A stretch of DNA of 64,000 nt from an uncultured Alphaproteobacteria bacterium (GCA_944392315.1 CALXWH010000003.1:62001-126000); one strand, 5' to 3'. Shown: positions 1-8,942, numbered from the stretch's first letter. A program made the numbers and translations. The notes: a model not told the origin generated them from the letters alone.

Positions 1-1
1 G

Positions 2-607
2 CTTTTAATACTCGCCTTTTTTAGCGTAATGGCAGCTTGTATCTTGCTCCTTATTCTTTCAGTTGTCATCAGACCGATGGTTACTACTCGTTATATGCTG
101 ATTTTTTCGCTTATATGGATGGCGGGTGGAGCTATTGTTTTAGTTACGCGACCTTTTTTACAACGAGGCTTTTTCATCCTTGCGTTATTAGGTTTTTGTG
201 TTTCTTATGACGATATTCGTGCCGCTTCATTTGATAAAGGGTATTCTAATCTTGCTCACGATATTCGCATGTTTGTCCCTAAATGGATGCCTATTGTTGC
301 TATGGATAACAATAATTTATTCTGTGAATATTACTTGCCAGAATATAAATGCTTGGTTGTTGTTGGCGAAAAAGGTGAAATTTTACGACTTCCTTCGGTT
401 CTCAAAAACGTCCCCTTGTATTCTCAAGAATTGCCTCCTGTTGTTTTTGCCTTATCCTCTTATACGCAATTGTCTAAAAAATATGAGTGTCTTAAATTTG
501 ATACTTTTTACAGAAAAAGTTTTGGTATTGACCTTTGTAAAATCAACGCGGATGACGCTCATTTATTGTTGCAAAATAGCCTAAAATTACGTTTGAACAA
601 GTATTAA
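2..607 (+). CDS. C-terminal part of a membrane glycosyltransferase-like protein (5' end outside window)
   Basis: The frame is already open at the first base, so the gene starts upstream of the window. An internal ATG at 29 is probably not the start. The visible part has two to three hydrophobic segments (about the first 70 residues), including RPMVTTRYML, then a soluble tail of about 120 residues with no recognised motif. Membrane segments followed by a C-terminal soluble domain, with an arginine-proline loop before the last helices, resemble GT-C glycosyltransferases of the PMT/ArnT type. That would mean transfer of sugar from a lipid carrier on the periplasmic side. The catalytic first loop is not in view, so this is a family-level guess. 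A strong promoter follows immediately, so it is not obviously co-transcribed with the next gene. Confidence 0.5.
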   Translation, partial: LLILAFFSVMAACILLLILSVVIRPMVTTRYMLIFSLIWMAGGAIVLVTRPFLQRGFFILALLGFCVSYDDIRAASFDKGYSNLAHDIRMFVPKWMPIVAMDNNNLFCEYYLPEYKCLVVVGEKGEILRLPSVLKNVPLYSQELPPVVFALSSYTQLSKKYECLKFDTFYRKSFGIDLCKINADDAHLLLQNSLKLRLNKY

Positions 608-612
608 ACTCG

Positions 613-640
613 TTGACTCTATAATTTTACACGCTATACT
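613..640 (+). promoter_or_regulatory. Sigma70-type promoter for the pfkB-mla operon
   Basis: TTGACT at 613-618, a 16-base spacer and TATACT at 635-640, about 40 bases before the kinase start. There is no other good promoter before the Mla genes, so the kinase and transporter are probably one transcript. Confidence 0.6.
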
Positions 641-680
641 CTAAGAAAGTTTTGTATTTTAATAAAATAAAAGAGGCGTC

Positions 681-1538
681 ATGGTCGGAAAAAGTAAAAA
701 ACCTCAGGTGGCTGCCATCGGAGAAGTTGTTTTTGATATTATGCCGGATAGCCGAAAATTAGGCGGAGCACCGGCTGATTTTTTACATTATGCCGTTAAA
801 TATGGAGCGCGCGGACACCTTATCAGTGCTATCGGGGCTGATGATTTGGGCAGAGAAGTTGTTACGGAACTTAATAAATTTGAAATTACTCCTGTGCTTG
901 CTATTACTCCTTATCCGACAGGTCGGGTAATTATCTTTAAAAACTCTAATGGTTCTCTTACCGCTCATATTCTTGAAAATGCCGCGTGGGATTATATTCC
1001 TTTTACCGAAGATGCTGAAAATTGTATTAAAAATGTTGATGCCGTTTACTTTGGTACGCTTGCTCTCAGAAAAGCTTATTCTAAAGGAACTATCTTGGAC
1101 TTAATCGGCTCTGCCCCTCAAAATGCTTTTAAATTCTTTGATATCAATTTGAGGCAAGATTACTATGATAAAGCCACTATTCTGAAATTGTTGGATTTGG
1201 CTGATATTCTGAAACTTAATATGAATGAATTGAAAATTTTGAAATCTATTCTTAAACTTTCCGGTTCTCTGGAAGAAATGTGTGATTTCATCAAAAATCA
1301 ATATCAGCTTAAATACCTTATCTTAACAGATACTGCAAAAGAAAGCCGCATCTTTGGGGATACGTTAACGTATGTTAAAAATGATGGTATTCGGCAGACC
1401 TTTGCTTATGGGGCGGGAAATGCTTTCTCGGGGGCTTTTATTGCTTCTATTCTTAAAGGACTTTCTCAGCAAGAAGCTCATGAAATTGCCAACCATGCGG
1501 CTGTTGAAGTGTGTAGAGCCTCTTGTAAATGTTCTTAA
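681..1538 (+). CDS. PfkB-family carbohydrate kinase with altered GAGD motif
   Basis: A 285-residue protein of the ribokinase/PfkB family, which phosphorylates sugars such as fructose using ATP. The N-terminal signature GEVVFDIMP followed by LGGAPADF is clear. The second signature reads AYGAGNAFSGAF. The aspartate that acts as catalytic base in the family motif GAGD is replaced by asparagine at residue 247 (codon AAT). Both ends are intact and the length is near the usual 290-310, so this does not look like a decayed gene. RBS GAGGCG sits 4 bases before the ATG. It lies upstream of the Mla genes and may share their promoter. Either it is a pseudo-kinase or it uses another base. Substrate cannot be told. 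Confidence 0.85.
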   Translation: MVGKSKKPQVAAIGEVVFDIMPDSRKLGGAPADFLHYAVKYGARGHLISAIGADDLGREVVTELNKFEITPVLAITPYPTGRVIIFKNSNGSLTAHILENAAWDYIPFTEDAENCIKNVDAVYFGTLALRKAYSKGTILDLIGSAPQNAFKFFDINLRQDYYDKATILKLLDLADILKLNMNELKILKSILKLSGSLEEMCDFIKNQYQLKYLILTDTAKESRIFGDTLTYVKNDGIRQTFAYGAGNAFSGAFIASILKGLSQQEAHEIANHAAVEVCRASCKCS

Positions 1539-1570
1539 ACTAATTATTTTATTAGAAAAAAGATTCTGAA

Positions 1571-2683
1571 ATGTCGGTAGATGTTAAACATAGTAATCAG
1601 GAACTTTATTTAGTCTTCAACGAAGATGATAAATCAGTTGAAGATGATACTTCTATGCAAGATATTGCCGAGTGGAAAAATCGCGGCGGTAAACAAGTTT
1701 TTTTTAAGTTAGCCAAAGATGGAGTTCCCTATTCTTCTCAGATAGCTGCACAAATTTTCGGATGGGCTAAAAAACTTAAAACTCTTGGCCTTGATGCTAA
1801 TCTTTCGCAGTTACCCAAAAACTTGCAAGAGATGCTTAATCTTGCTCTAAAGGTGGAAAACACGCCGCCGAAAGACAATAGAAACTCACTTCCTCTGCTT
1901 GAAAAAATTGGGAAAAAGAGCCTAATTGTTTTTGAAAAAATTAAATCGGCTTGTCTTTTCATTCATGAAGTAAACTTATCGCTTTTGCGCTTCTTTACCG
2001 GGCGGGCTATTTGGCGGAAAAATGACTTTTTATTTATTTTTGCCGATTGTAGTTACAAAGCGGTCGGTATTATTTCTTTGGTTAGCTTTTTAGTTGGACT
2101 TATTTTGGCCTTTGTCGGCGCTCTGCAACTGCGAACTTTTGGTGCGGGAATTTATGTTGCCAGCATGGTTTCTATCGGTATGACAAGAATTATGGCGGCG
2201 ATTATGGTCGGAATTATTATGGCCGGCCGGACGGGCTCTTCTTACGCGGCAACACTCGGAACCATGCAGGTTAATGAAGAAATTGATGCGCTTAAAACGT
2301 TAGGTATTAAAATCTCTGATTATCTTATTACGCCGCGATTGGTTTCGCTGGTCTTTACTATCCCGTTTTTGACAATGTTGGCGGATGTTTTGGGAATTTT
2401 CGGCGGAGCTGTTGTGGGTGTTGCTTTTTTGGATATTTCTTCATCCTCTTATTTTGATTATGCGATTAAGGCGTTGAGTTTGAGAAATATTCTTGTGGGG
2501 CTGTTGCATAGCGTCATTTACGGCATTATTATTTCTTTATGCGGATGCTATGAAGGGCTTAATGCCGGACGGGATGCCGACAGCGTTGGTAAAGCAACGA
2601 CCGGGGCGGTTGTTACGGCCTTAGTTTGGATGATTGTCGCAACCGGTATTTTGACTGTTCTCTTGGAGGTGGCTGGAATATGA
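1571..2683 (+). CDS. mlaE: MlaE-family ABC transporter permease with N-terminal STAS-like domain
   Basis: Inner-membrane permease of an MCE (Mla-type) transporter that moves phospholipids between inner and outer membranes. Residues 1 to about 100 form a soluble, STAS-like domain containing VFFKLAKDGVPYSSQ. From about residue 150 on come five or so hydrophobic segments with the MlaE hallmark GMTRIMAAIMVGIIMAGRTG and the coupling region EEIDALKTLGI. The N-terminal STAS fusion is common in alphaproteobacterial and other non-enteric MlaE proteins; in E. coli the STAS protein MlaB is separate. Its stop overlaps the ATG of the ATPase gene by 4 bases (ATGA), so the two are translationally coupled. 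Confidence 0.9.
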   Translation: MSVDVKHSNQELYLVFNEDDKSVEDDTSMQDIAEWKNRGGKQVFFKLAKDGVPYSSQIAAQIFGWAKKLKTLGLDANLSQLPKNLQEMLNLALKVENTPPKDNRNSLPLLEKIGKKSLIVFEKIKSACLFIHEVNLSLLRFFTGRAIWRKNDFLFIFADCSYKAVGIISLVSFLVGLILAFVGALQLRTFGAGIYVASMVSIGMTRIMAAIMVGIIMAGRTGSSYAATLGTMQVNEEIDALKTLGIKISDYLITPRLVSLVFTIPFLTMLADVLGIFGGAVVGVAFLDISSSSYFDYAIKALSLRNILVGLLHSVIYGIIISLCGCYEGLNAGRDADSVGKATTGAVVTALVWMIVATGILTVLLEVAGI

Positions 2684-3444
2684 CACAGGATATTATTACA
2701 GTCAAAAACCTTAGGGTTGCTTACGGTGATTTCATCTTATTTGATAATATCAATTTTTCCGTGCGAGAAAAAGATATTTTTATCATTATGGGGGCGAGCG
2801 GCTGCGGTAAGAGCAGTATGCTCCGCGTATTAACGGGATTGGTTACGCCGGTGCAAGGTGAAGTCTTAATTAACGGGCAAGACTTTTCCGGCGCCGATAA
2901 CTTAAAACAAACAGAAATTATGAAAAGTTGCGGCGTGCTCTATCAAAGTGGGGCTCTATTCTCCTCTATGACTTTAAAAGAAAATGTGGCGATGCCGTTG
3001 GAGCTCTATACAAACTATTCAAAAAAAGAAATTGATGAGCTGGCATCGTATAAATTAGCTCTCACTGGTTTGTACGGTTTTGAGGATTTTTATCCTTCAG
3101 AAATTTCCGGCGGTATGAAAAAAAGAGCGGCCCTTTCCAGAGCTCTGGCACTTGATCCTAAAATTGTCTATTGTGATGAACCTTCAGCGGGGCTTGATCC
3201 TATCAGTTCTAAGCGCTTGGATGATTTAATTTTGGAACTTAATCATAATTTGGGGACGACGTTTGTGGTGGTTACACACGAATTGCAATCTATTTTTGCT
3301 ATCGGAAATAATTCTATCTTTCTTGACGGGAAAGTTAAAAATATTACCGGAAGAGGTAATCCGATGCAAATGTTACAAACGCCGCCTAACCCCGAAATTC
3401 TTGAATTTTTAACAAGAGGTGTAGAAAATGGTCAAACAGCCTAA
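2680..3444 (+). CDS. mlaF: MlaF-like ABC transporter ATP-binding protein
   Basis: ATPase that powers the MCE lipid transporter. Walker A GASGCGKSS, signature ISGGMKKRAALSRAL and Walker B IVYCDEPSAGLD are all present, and the SGGM form of the signature is typical of MlaF/Mkl. I chose the ATG at 2680 over an in-frame one at 2626 because GGAGGT lies 9 bases upstream and the start overlaps the permease stop in the usual ATGA way. The protein is 254 residues. The 3' end overlaps the MCE gene by 17 bases. Confidence 0.93.
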   Translation: MTQDIITVKNLRVAYGDFILFDNINFSVREKDIFIIMGASGCGKSSMLRVLTGLVTPVQGEVLINGQDFSGADNLKQTEIMKSCGVLYQSGALFSSMTLKENVAMPLELYTNYSKKEIDELASYKLALTGLYGFEDFYPSEISGGMKKRAALSRALALDPKIVYCDEPSAGLDPISSKRLDDLILELNHNLGTTFVVVTHELQSIFAIGNNSIFLDGKVKNITGRGNPMQMLQTPPNPEILEFLTRGVENGQTA

Positions 3445-4267
3445 TTTGAAAATGATTGGTCTTTTTGTCAGCATTGGGCTTTTATCGCTCTTTTTGATGT
3501 TGGCTTATTTTTTGAAATCTAAATTTTCCGATAACGAATCTATTGTGGTGATGTATTTTGACGAATCGGTTAAAGGGCTTGATGTCGGCGCACCGGTTTT
3601 GTTTAAGGGCGTGAAAATCGGGGAAGTAACCGAGGTTCGTTTGCAGGCTAATTTGCAAACCATGCAGTTTCTTATCCCTGTTTATGCCAAAATCTATAAC
3701 GGCAAATCTTTTGTTACGGATAGCCGTGATGAAAGAGCTAAATTGAATAAATTTATTCAAGACGGTCTCCGTGCTCGCTTGGCCATTAACTCGGTTATTA
3801 CGGGGCAGCTTTTGGTTGAATTGGATTTGTTCCCTAAATCTAAAATTATTCTTCATAACGAGGCAAAAAACGAATTTGAAATTCCTACTATCGGCTCGCC
3901 TTTTGCCGAGATTTCCAAGAGTATACAAGTTATGCCGATTACACAGATTGCCGATGATGTTCATAATATCACGCAGACACTTGATAAAGAATTGCCGCCT
4001 TTGTTGACAAAGATGAATTCTACTTTGGATACCGTTGATTATATCTTGAAAGAAAATAAGAATAATACAACCAAAATGGTGGCTGAGTTTGGTACGGCAG
4101 CGCAAAATGTCGGTGGTGCTGCTAAATCTTTGGATTTAATGATGAGTGAAAACGCAGTGGAAATTTCTGCCATGATTGAGACTTTAACGGCAGCTGCAAA
4201 CTCGCTTAAAAATTTAACTGACTATTTGCAAATGTACCCCAGTGCCATTATTACCGGAAAGGAATAA
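3428..4267 (+). CDS. mlaD: MlaD-family MCE substrate-binding protein
   Basis: A 279-residue periplasmic lipid-binding subunit anchored by one N-terminal membrane segment (about residues 8-29). The MCE domain follows at about 38-120, with the recognisable run VKGLDVGAPVLFKGVKIGEV. The remainder is helical and predicted to form the coiled tail of MCE rings, ending with repeated alanine/asparagine/leucine heptads. It is encoded directly after the ATPase and before a lipoprotein, so all four transporter parts are in one operon. Confidence 0.9.
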   Translation: MVKQPNLKMIGLFVSIGLLSLFLMLAYFLKSKFSDNESIVVMYFDESVKGLDVGAPVLFKGVKIGEVTEVRLQANLQTMQFLIPVYAKIYNGKSFVTDSRDERAKLNKFIQDGLRARLAINSVITGQLLVELDLFPKSKIILHNEAKNEFEIPTIGSPFAEISKSIQVMPITQIADDVHNITQTLDKELPPLLTKMNSTLDTVDYILKENKNNTTKMVAEFGTAAQNVGGAAKSLDLMMSENAVEISAMIETLTAAANSLKNLTDYLQMYPSAIITGKE

Positions 4268-4271
4268 TAAA

Positions 4272-4835
4272 ATGAAAAAATTTTGGATGCTTTTATTGAT
4301 TTTTACGATTTCTGCCTGCAGCAGTCGGAACCCGAATTTTTATCAACCTATAGCGATGAACGAAACGCAGCAGGTTTATCCGGATTTCAAACAAAATATT
4401 TTGGTAGACAATGTTTTGTTGCCGGCGGTACAAGCTAAACCGCAAATTACCACTTTGGGTGATGAAAACTATGAACTCAAAATTGATGAATTTAATCGCT
4501 GGGGGGCTAATCCAGATAAACTTATTCAGCAAGTTATTAATGATGATTTAAGCCTTATCTTTCCTAATGCCTTGGTTGAAAACAAAACAACCTTGCGCAA
4601 AAACTATAAATATGCCGTGTGGATAGAAATTCAAAAAATGAGCGGGCGGCTTGATGAAGATGCAACGTTGCAGGCCTCTTATTTTATTAAAAACAAGACT
4701 GGGCGCATTATCAAGCAAGGGCAGTTTAAGAAAACTATTCAAATTGATGGTGATTATGAGGCCTATATTCCTGCACAAAGCAAGCTGTTCAGCCTTTTAG
4801 CAGGAACCATTGCCGATGATTTGATTAAACTTTAA
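4272..4835 (+). CDS. ABC-transport auxiliary lipoprotein (PqiC/ABC_trans_aux type)
   Basis: A 187-residue lipoprotein. The signal peptide ends in ISAC with the lipidated cysteine at residue 16, followed by SSRNPNFYQP. The body (ILVDNVLLPAVQAKP, then a WGANPDKLIQQV segment and a paired set of strands) matches the ABC-type transport auxiliary family that forms the outer-membrane side of MCE systems. I start it at 4272, where the lipoprotein signal begins, with GGAA upstream, rather than at 4242 inside the previous gene. It is the last gene before a strong terminator. Confidence 0.8.
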   Translation: MKKFWMLLLIFTISACSSRNPNFYQPIAMNETQQVYPDFKQNILVDNVLLPAVQAKPQITTLGDENYELKIDEFNRWGANPDKLIQQVINDDLSLIFPNALVENKTTLRKNYKYAVWIEIQKMSGRLDEDATLQASYFIKNKTGRIIKQGQFKKTIQIDGDYEAYIPAQSKLFSLLAGTIADDLIKL

Positions 4836-4854
4836 TCTAATTCTTTTCCTACGA

Positions 4855-4891
4855 AATCCAATCAAATATTTGTGTTTGATTGGATTTTTTT
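4855..4891 (+). terminator. Rho-independent terminator of the mla operon
   Basis: Perfect 12-base stem AATCCAATCAAA / TTTGATTGGATT (4855-4866 and 4875-4886), an 8-base loop, then a T run. Confidence 0.85.
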
Positions 4892-4921
4892 AGGCTTTTT
4901 TGATTTATTCTTAAAAAATAT

Positions 4922-4949
4922 TTGACAAAAAAATATTTTGGCCTATGCT
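4922..4949 (+). promoter_or_regulatory. Promoter of orphan gene at 4982
   Basis: TTGACA (4922-4927), 16-base A/T-rich spacer, TATGCT (4944-4949). The first half of the spacer matches that of the promoter at 9877 almost base for base. Confidence 0.65.
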
Positions 4950-4981
4950 TGTTTTTGTACTTTTATTAAAAACATATATTT

Positions 4982-5668
4982 ATGGACGAAAAAATTGTAA
5001 AGACCGTTATGTGGTCTGATGCTAAGGTGCTTTTATCAGCCCTTGCCAGTAAAAATTTAGGTAGAGCCAATAATAAAAAGCCTGCCGATTTTTGTGAGTT
5101 TGTTGTTTCTTATCCGACGGTTACCAGAAGGCGGATGGTTGAGTTTCTGGAAAATGTTGTCTTAAACAATCAACTCAGTGATGTTACTTCTATGGCAACC
5201 ACAGCCGAAGACAGTTGTTTGTTTTCCGCTGAACACGCAACAGCCATTGAAGTTATGCTCAGACACCTGAATAAACTTAACACCGGTGGAAAATTACAGT
5301 CTCTCTGGGCTTTTTTGGACGATGATAAAAAAGCTATTATCCATTTCATCAATAAAGGGGGATGGTATGCGGAGGCTTTTTTCTGCAGTCCGGAAGAGTT
5401 TTCGGTCGTTCACTTGATGACGTCATCTCGGGGAGAAAAATTTTTTATCCCGGTGGCCTTCGTCAGGGATTTAAGCAAATTGGCAGCTAAAGTCAGTTTG
5501 ACCGGAAATTTCTGTTTGCAAGATTATTTGCCGCGGACTAAATTTGATTTTCTTTCTAAAGGAGGGAAAAAAGGTAAATCCGAAAAAAACGGTAAAAACG
5601 GCAAACAGCATACTGAGAAAAAAGAAAATCCTCATCGTCAATTTCGTGATGGCTGGGATGGACTTTGA
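4982..5668 (+). CDS. Hypothetical protein with Lys/Gly/Asn-rich C-terminal tail
   Basis: 228 residues; I do not recognise the family. There is no signal peptide or membrane segment. Residues 1 to about 190 look like a mixed globular domain with many aliphatic residues. From about 192 the chain becomes low-complexity and basic (repeats of GKKGKSEKNGKNGK type) and ends RDGWDGL. The gene stands alone, with its own promoter and no Shine-Dalgarno: the last 18 bases before the ATG contain no G. That start context (A/T-only leader, then ATGGA) recurs at four other orphan genes in this window. The basic tail could bind nucleic acid or an acidic partner. Confidence 0.75.
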   Translation: MDEKIVKTVMWSDAKVLLSALASKNLGRANNKKPADFCEFVVSYPTVTRRRMVEFLENVVLNNQLSDVTSMATTAEDSCLFSAEHATAIEVMLRHLNKLNTGGKLQSLWAFLDDDKKAIIHFINKGGWYAEAFFCSPEEFSVVHLMTSSRGEKFFIPVAFVRDLSKLAAKVSLTGNFCLQDYLPRTKFDFLSKGGKKGKSEKNGKNGKQHTEKKENPHRQFRDGWDGL

Positions 5669-5732
5669 GTTTTTGAGTTTATAATTGCAACTTGAAATTT
5701 GTTTATAGCAAATTTTGTTTTGTATGTTGCCG

Positions 5733-5818
5733 TGGGGAATTGTCGTGAGACAGGTATCCCCACTTTATTGAGTTACTTACCTTGGGAGGACTTCGTTGAG
5801 AAACGAAGTTCTTTTTTA
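5733..5818 (+). ncRNA. Candidate small RNA of about 85 nt
   Basis: No credible protein is coded here. The stretch begins with a hairpin closed by GTGGGGA (5732-5738) and TCCCCAC (5757-5763), with an inner stem TTGTC/GACAG capped by GTGA. Then comes a single-stranded A/T-rich segment containing CTTGGGAGG, and a terminator hairpin ACTTCGTT-GAGA-AACGAAGT (5790-5809) followed by TCTTTTTT. A possible promoter is TTGTTT (5699) - 18 - TATGTT (5723). The layout is that of a trans-acting sRNA. I could not match it to a known family. Confidence 0.5.
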
Positions 5819-5821
5819 TGT

Positions 5822-5857
5822 AAAAAAGACAGCCTGAATACAAACTCAGACTGTCTT
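5822..5857 (-). terminator. Terminator of the minus-strand gene at 5865
   Basis: On the minus strand, AAGACAG and CTGTCTT (5851-5857 and 5826-5832) with an inner TCAG/CTGA pair, followed by six T. It ends back to back with the sRNA terminator. Confidence 0.75.
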
Positions 5858-5864
5858 AATTTTC

Positions 5865-6686
5865 TTAAAGCCAAAAGCATGGAATAACTTTTATATCCCT
5901 GTCAATGTACACAGAACCTTGAAAGCAACCTCCGTCTTTTTGCATACATATACCTTCCAGAGAGCGGCCGTTCCAATGTGACATGGGAAATGTCCCTACT
6001 CCGTACCATAGACCTAAAAGCGGAGTAACCATCTCATTTGCAGATCTAGCCGCTTTCATCTCTGCCGATGATATCATAAAGCAATCATTCGGATTAAGAC
6101 CATTTTTAGCATAATTGGTAATATACTCCCAAACTTCTGTCTTTATTCCTTTTAACCGAAACGCTTTATATATTGCTTGGGTATTCGCATAGCCGTCAGG
6201 AAAAACCTCAATAGCATCCGGAAGATGTTTATCCAAACTTAAATAAATGAGTTTCATTTCCACAAAATCTGGGACACAACACAAAGCCCGATAACCTATC
6301 GGTGCGTTTTTATCCGGATTTACCCACAAAATATATCCGCTTAATTCTGCTGTAGAAAAACCATTGCGTATGCATATCCCTCCGTTATTATAAACTTTTC
6401 CGCCACATTCGGCTTTTGCTATTTGTTCCGGCATTACCTTCTTTGCCAGCTCAATAATCGGTGCGGATGATTGCGGCATTTTAATCGGTTGGGGCTTTTT
6501 CACAGATGATTCCGTCAATGATTTTTCTTGCAAGTTATCAGCCTCAAAGGGGTGCTTTACCGTTGCTATGGCATTTAAACTACCATTAACGAATTTACGC
6601 CCGTAGCTTCCATCTTTGAATAGATAAAACGGATAGCCGATTTCTTGTCCGATGGCATTTAATTGGCTTAAATTTAATTTTTCCAT
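5865..6686 (-). CDS. Hypothetical protein
   Basis: 273 residues, family not recognised. The first 30 residues (IGQEIGYPFYLFKDG) look like a small folded unit. They are followed by a Pro/Ser/Lys linker around 60-90 and a larger domain with several cysteines (KAECGGKVYNNGGICIRNG). The domain ends SHWNGRSLEGICMQ...IDRDIKVIPCFWL. There is no signal peptide. I place the start at 6686 (MEKLNLSQ). The upstream AATCAACAATT has no ribosome site, as at the other orphan genes of this window. It is a single gene with its own terminator. Confidence 0.7.
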   Translation of the reverse strand: MEKLNLSQLNAIGQEIGYPFYLFKDGSYGRKFVNGSLNAIATVKHPFEADNLQEKSLTESSVKKPQPIKMPQSSAPIIELAKKVMPEQIAKAECGGKVYNNGGICIRNGFSTAELSGYILWVNPDKNAPIGYRALCCVPDFVEMKLIYLSLDKHLPDAIEVFPDGYANTQAIYKAFRLKGIKTEVWEYITNYAKNGLNPNDCFMISSAEMKAARSANEMVTPLLGLWYGVGTFPMSHWNGRSLEGICMQKDGGCFQGSVYIDRDIKVIPCFWL

Positions 6687-6853
6687 AATTGTTGATTTTA
6701 ATAGTTTTGATAATAATTTTCTTTGGGTGTGATTATATGGGGTTATCCTCAATTGTCAATCTCTTCTGCTTACCTTTTTTTGTGGGAAAAAGGGTTTTAT
6801 GGTTGCAAGTTTTCTCTTTGCGTTTATGGTGTAAGAAATAAGGAGTTTTTCTG

Positions 6854-8113
6854 ATGATTTTTTCAAAATTTGAGAATATGGTCGCGGGCAGATATTTGCG
6901 CGCCAAACGCAAAGAAGGTTTTATTTCGGTTATTACTTCTTTTGCTTTTATCGGTATTGCTTTGGGTGTGGCAACGCTTATTATCGTTACCTCGGTTATG
7001 AACGGTTTTAAATCCGAATTACTTGGGCGCATCCTAGGAATTAACGGGCATATCAGCATTGTTGCCATTCGTAATATGCCGTTTAATAACTATCAAGAGG
7101 CCGTCAAACTTTTAGAAGATAAAATCCCCGGCGTTAATATCGCTATTCCGATGGTAGAAAAGCAATTACTCGCAACTGCAGGAAATTCTGCCGAGGGTGT
7201 TATGGTGCGCGGTATCAATGCTGATGATATTCAAAAGAAGCAAGTACTACGTGACGGTTTTAAAGATTTTGATTTGAAGTTATTTAAGGGTGATACGATT
7301 GTTTTGGGGCAACGTTTGGCCAATAAACTCGGTGTTATGGAGGGCGATGAGGTTACCCTGCTCTCTCCCAGCGGAAAAATCACGATGTTTGGTACTGTGC
7401 CGAGGATGAAAACTTATCGTGTCGCCGGAACTTTCAATTTCGGTATGTATGAATATGATGCCAATTTTATCTTTATGCCGCTTGAAGCTGCGCAAAAATT
7501 CTTTTCTTTAGGCAACGGTGTTACCGGTATTGACGTTACGCTTCGTGATGATGCCGATGTAGATTATACGCGTCAGATTATTGCGGCGGCCATAGAATCT
7601 TCCGGCAATAAGGCGTTTGTTTACGATTACAGACAAACAAACTCGGCGTTCTTTAATGCCGTTGATGTGGAAAGAAACGTTATGTTTATTGTGTTGACGT
7701 TGATTATTTTGGTGGCCGCGTTTAATATTATTACCGGTTTGATTATGCTCGTTAAAGATAAAGGGCGGGATATTGCTGTTTTGCGGACAATGGGCGCAAC
7801 GAAAGGTGCTATTATGCGGATTTTCTTCCTTGATGGCGCATTTATCGGTGTGGTCGGAACAATGCTCGGCGTCATCTTGGCTTTGCTCTTCTGCGATAAT
7901 ATTGAAAATATCAGACAGTTTTTGCAATCTATTTCCGGACGGGATTTATTTGCCGCAGAAATCTATTTCTTATCTCAACTGCCGGCAAAAGTTGAATTGC
8001 CTGTTGTCTTAACCGTTGCCGGTATTTCTCTGTTGCTTTCGTTCTTGGCAACTCTCTATCCGGCTTATCGTGCCGCTAAAATGGACCCTGTGGAGGCTTT
8101 GCGCTATGAATAA
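6854..8113 (+). CDS. lolC: Lipoprotein-releasing ABC transporter permease, LolC/LolE family
   Basis: A 419-residue inner-membrane permease that extracts outer-membrane lipoproteins and hands them to LolA. Topology is the family standard: an N-terminal helix (about 25-47), a large periplasmic domain (50-265) and three C-terminal helices. The start ENMVAGRYLRAKRKEGFISVI and the end [18 protein letters not shown] are diagnostic. Only one permease gene is present, as in alphaproteobacteria and others where a single LolC/E-type (LolF) protein replaces the LolC-LolE pair. RBS AGGAG lies 9 bases upstream. It overlaps lolD by 8 bases. Confidence 0.93.
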   Translation: MIFSKFENMVAGRYLRAKRKEGFISVITSFAFIGIALGVATLIIVTSVMNGFKSELLGRILGINGHISIVAIRNMPFNNYQEAVKLLEDKIPGVNIAIPMVEKQLLATAGNSAEGVMVRGINADDIQKKQVLRDGFKDFDLKLFKGDTIVLGQRLANKLGVMEGDEVTLLSPSGKITMFGTVPRMKTYRVAGTFNFGMYEYDANFIFMPLEAAQKFFSLGNGVTGIDVTLRDDADVDYTRQIIAAAIESSGNKAFVYDYRQTNSAFFNAVDVERNVMFIVLTLIILVAAFNIITGLIMLVKDKGRDIAVLRTMGATKGAIMRIFFLDGAFIGVVGTMLGVILALLFCDNIENIRQFLQSISGRDLFAAEIYFLSQLPAKVELPVVLTVAGISLLLSFLATLYPAYRAAKMDPVEALRYE

Positions 8114-8843
8114 TGATATCAACGATAATGCTCCTATTTTACAACTGAGTGATGTTGTTAAAAATTATAAACAAGGAAAGCAAACGTTGGAGGTGCTTTC
8201 CGGTGTGGATTTAACTATTCATAGCGGCGAAATTATTGCTTTGGTCGGACAAAGCGGTTCGGGTAAATCTACTTTGTTGCAAATTGCCGGTCTTTTAGAT
8301 AGACCTTCTGGCGGACGGGTTTTTATTAACGGAGAAAATATCGGTAAAGTTTCTGATGACGTGCGCACATCGCTTCGGCGTGATTATATCGGTTTTGTTT
8401 ATCAATATCATAACCTTTTGGGGGACTTTTCTGCACTTGAAAACGTTATGATGCCGATGCTTATTGCCGGTAAATCTCCTAAAGATGCGGCTGACAGAGC
8501 AACGTTTTTGCTTGATAAATTAAAACTTTCTCATCGCTTAAAACATCGTCCGGCAGAGCTTTCGGGCGGTGAACAGCAACGTGTGGCTATTGCCAGAGCT
8601 TTGGCTAATTCGCCAAAATTGCTCCTTGCCGATGAACCGACAGGTAACCTTGATCCGAATACCTCCGAAGAAGTTTTCTCGGCTCTGCTCAATATTATCA
8701 AAGAAACCGGATTAGCGGCTTTGATTGCGACGCACAATATGGAATTGGCTGCGCGGATGAATAAACAATTTAAGCTTAAAGACGGGGTTTTGGAAAATAT
8801 GAATGAGCCGCTCTTTACAAAGGTTCGGAAAAATTTTTATTAG
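8106..8843 (+). CDS. lolD: Lipoprotein-releasing system ATPase LolD
   Basis: 245-residue ATPase of the Lol complex. Walker [11 protein letters not shown]-loop in [10 protein letters not shown], signature [15 protein letters not shown] and Walker [13 protein letters not shown] are all intact. The N-terminal ORF extension back to 8016 lies inside the permease gene and was removed; the ATG at 8106 overlaps the permease stop by 8 bases. Confidence 0.95.
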   Translation: MNNDINDNAPILQLSDVVKNYKQGKQTLEVLSGVDLTIHSGEIIALVGQSGSGKSTLLQIAGLLDRPSGGRVFINGENIGKVSDDVRTSLRRDYIGFVYQYHNLLGDFSALENVMMPMLIAGKSPKDAADRATFLLDKLKLSHRLKHRPAELSGGEQQRVAIARALANSPKLLLADEPTGNLDPNTSEEVFSALLNIIKETGLAALIATHNMELAARMNKQFKLKDGVLENMNEPLFTKVRKNFY

Positions 8844-8910
8844 CCTTTGCCTATTTCTTATTTCAACCGCCCTATCTCTAGAAATATCGCGCGTTTCTTT
8901 AAAAAAATGC

Positions 8911-8938
8911 TTGCAAAATTATTTTTTTGCGATATGTT
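8911..8938 (+). promoter_or_regulatory. rpsD promoter
   Basis: TTGCAA (8911-8916), 16-base spacer, TATGTT (8933-8938). It is the only good promoter in the 266-base gap before rpsD and leaves a 5' leader of about 165 bases. Confidence 0.6.
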
Positions 8939-8942
8939 AGGG

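Noticed and set aside
5699..5887. 62-residue plus-strand ORF
   Set aside because: It crosses two terminator hairpins and has no ribosome site; the region is better read as a small RNA plus terminators.
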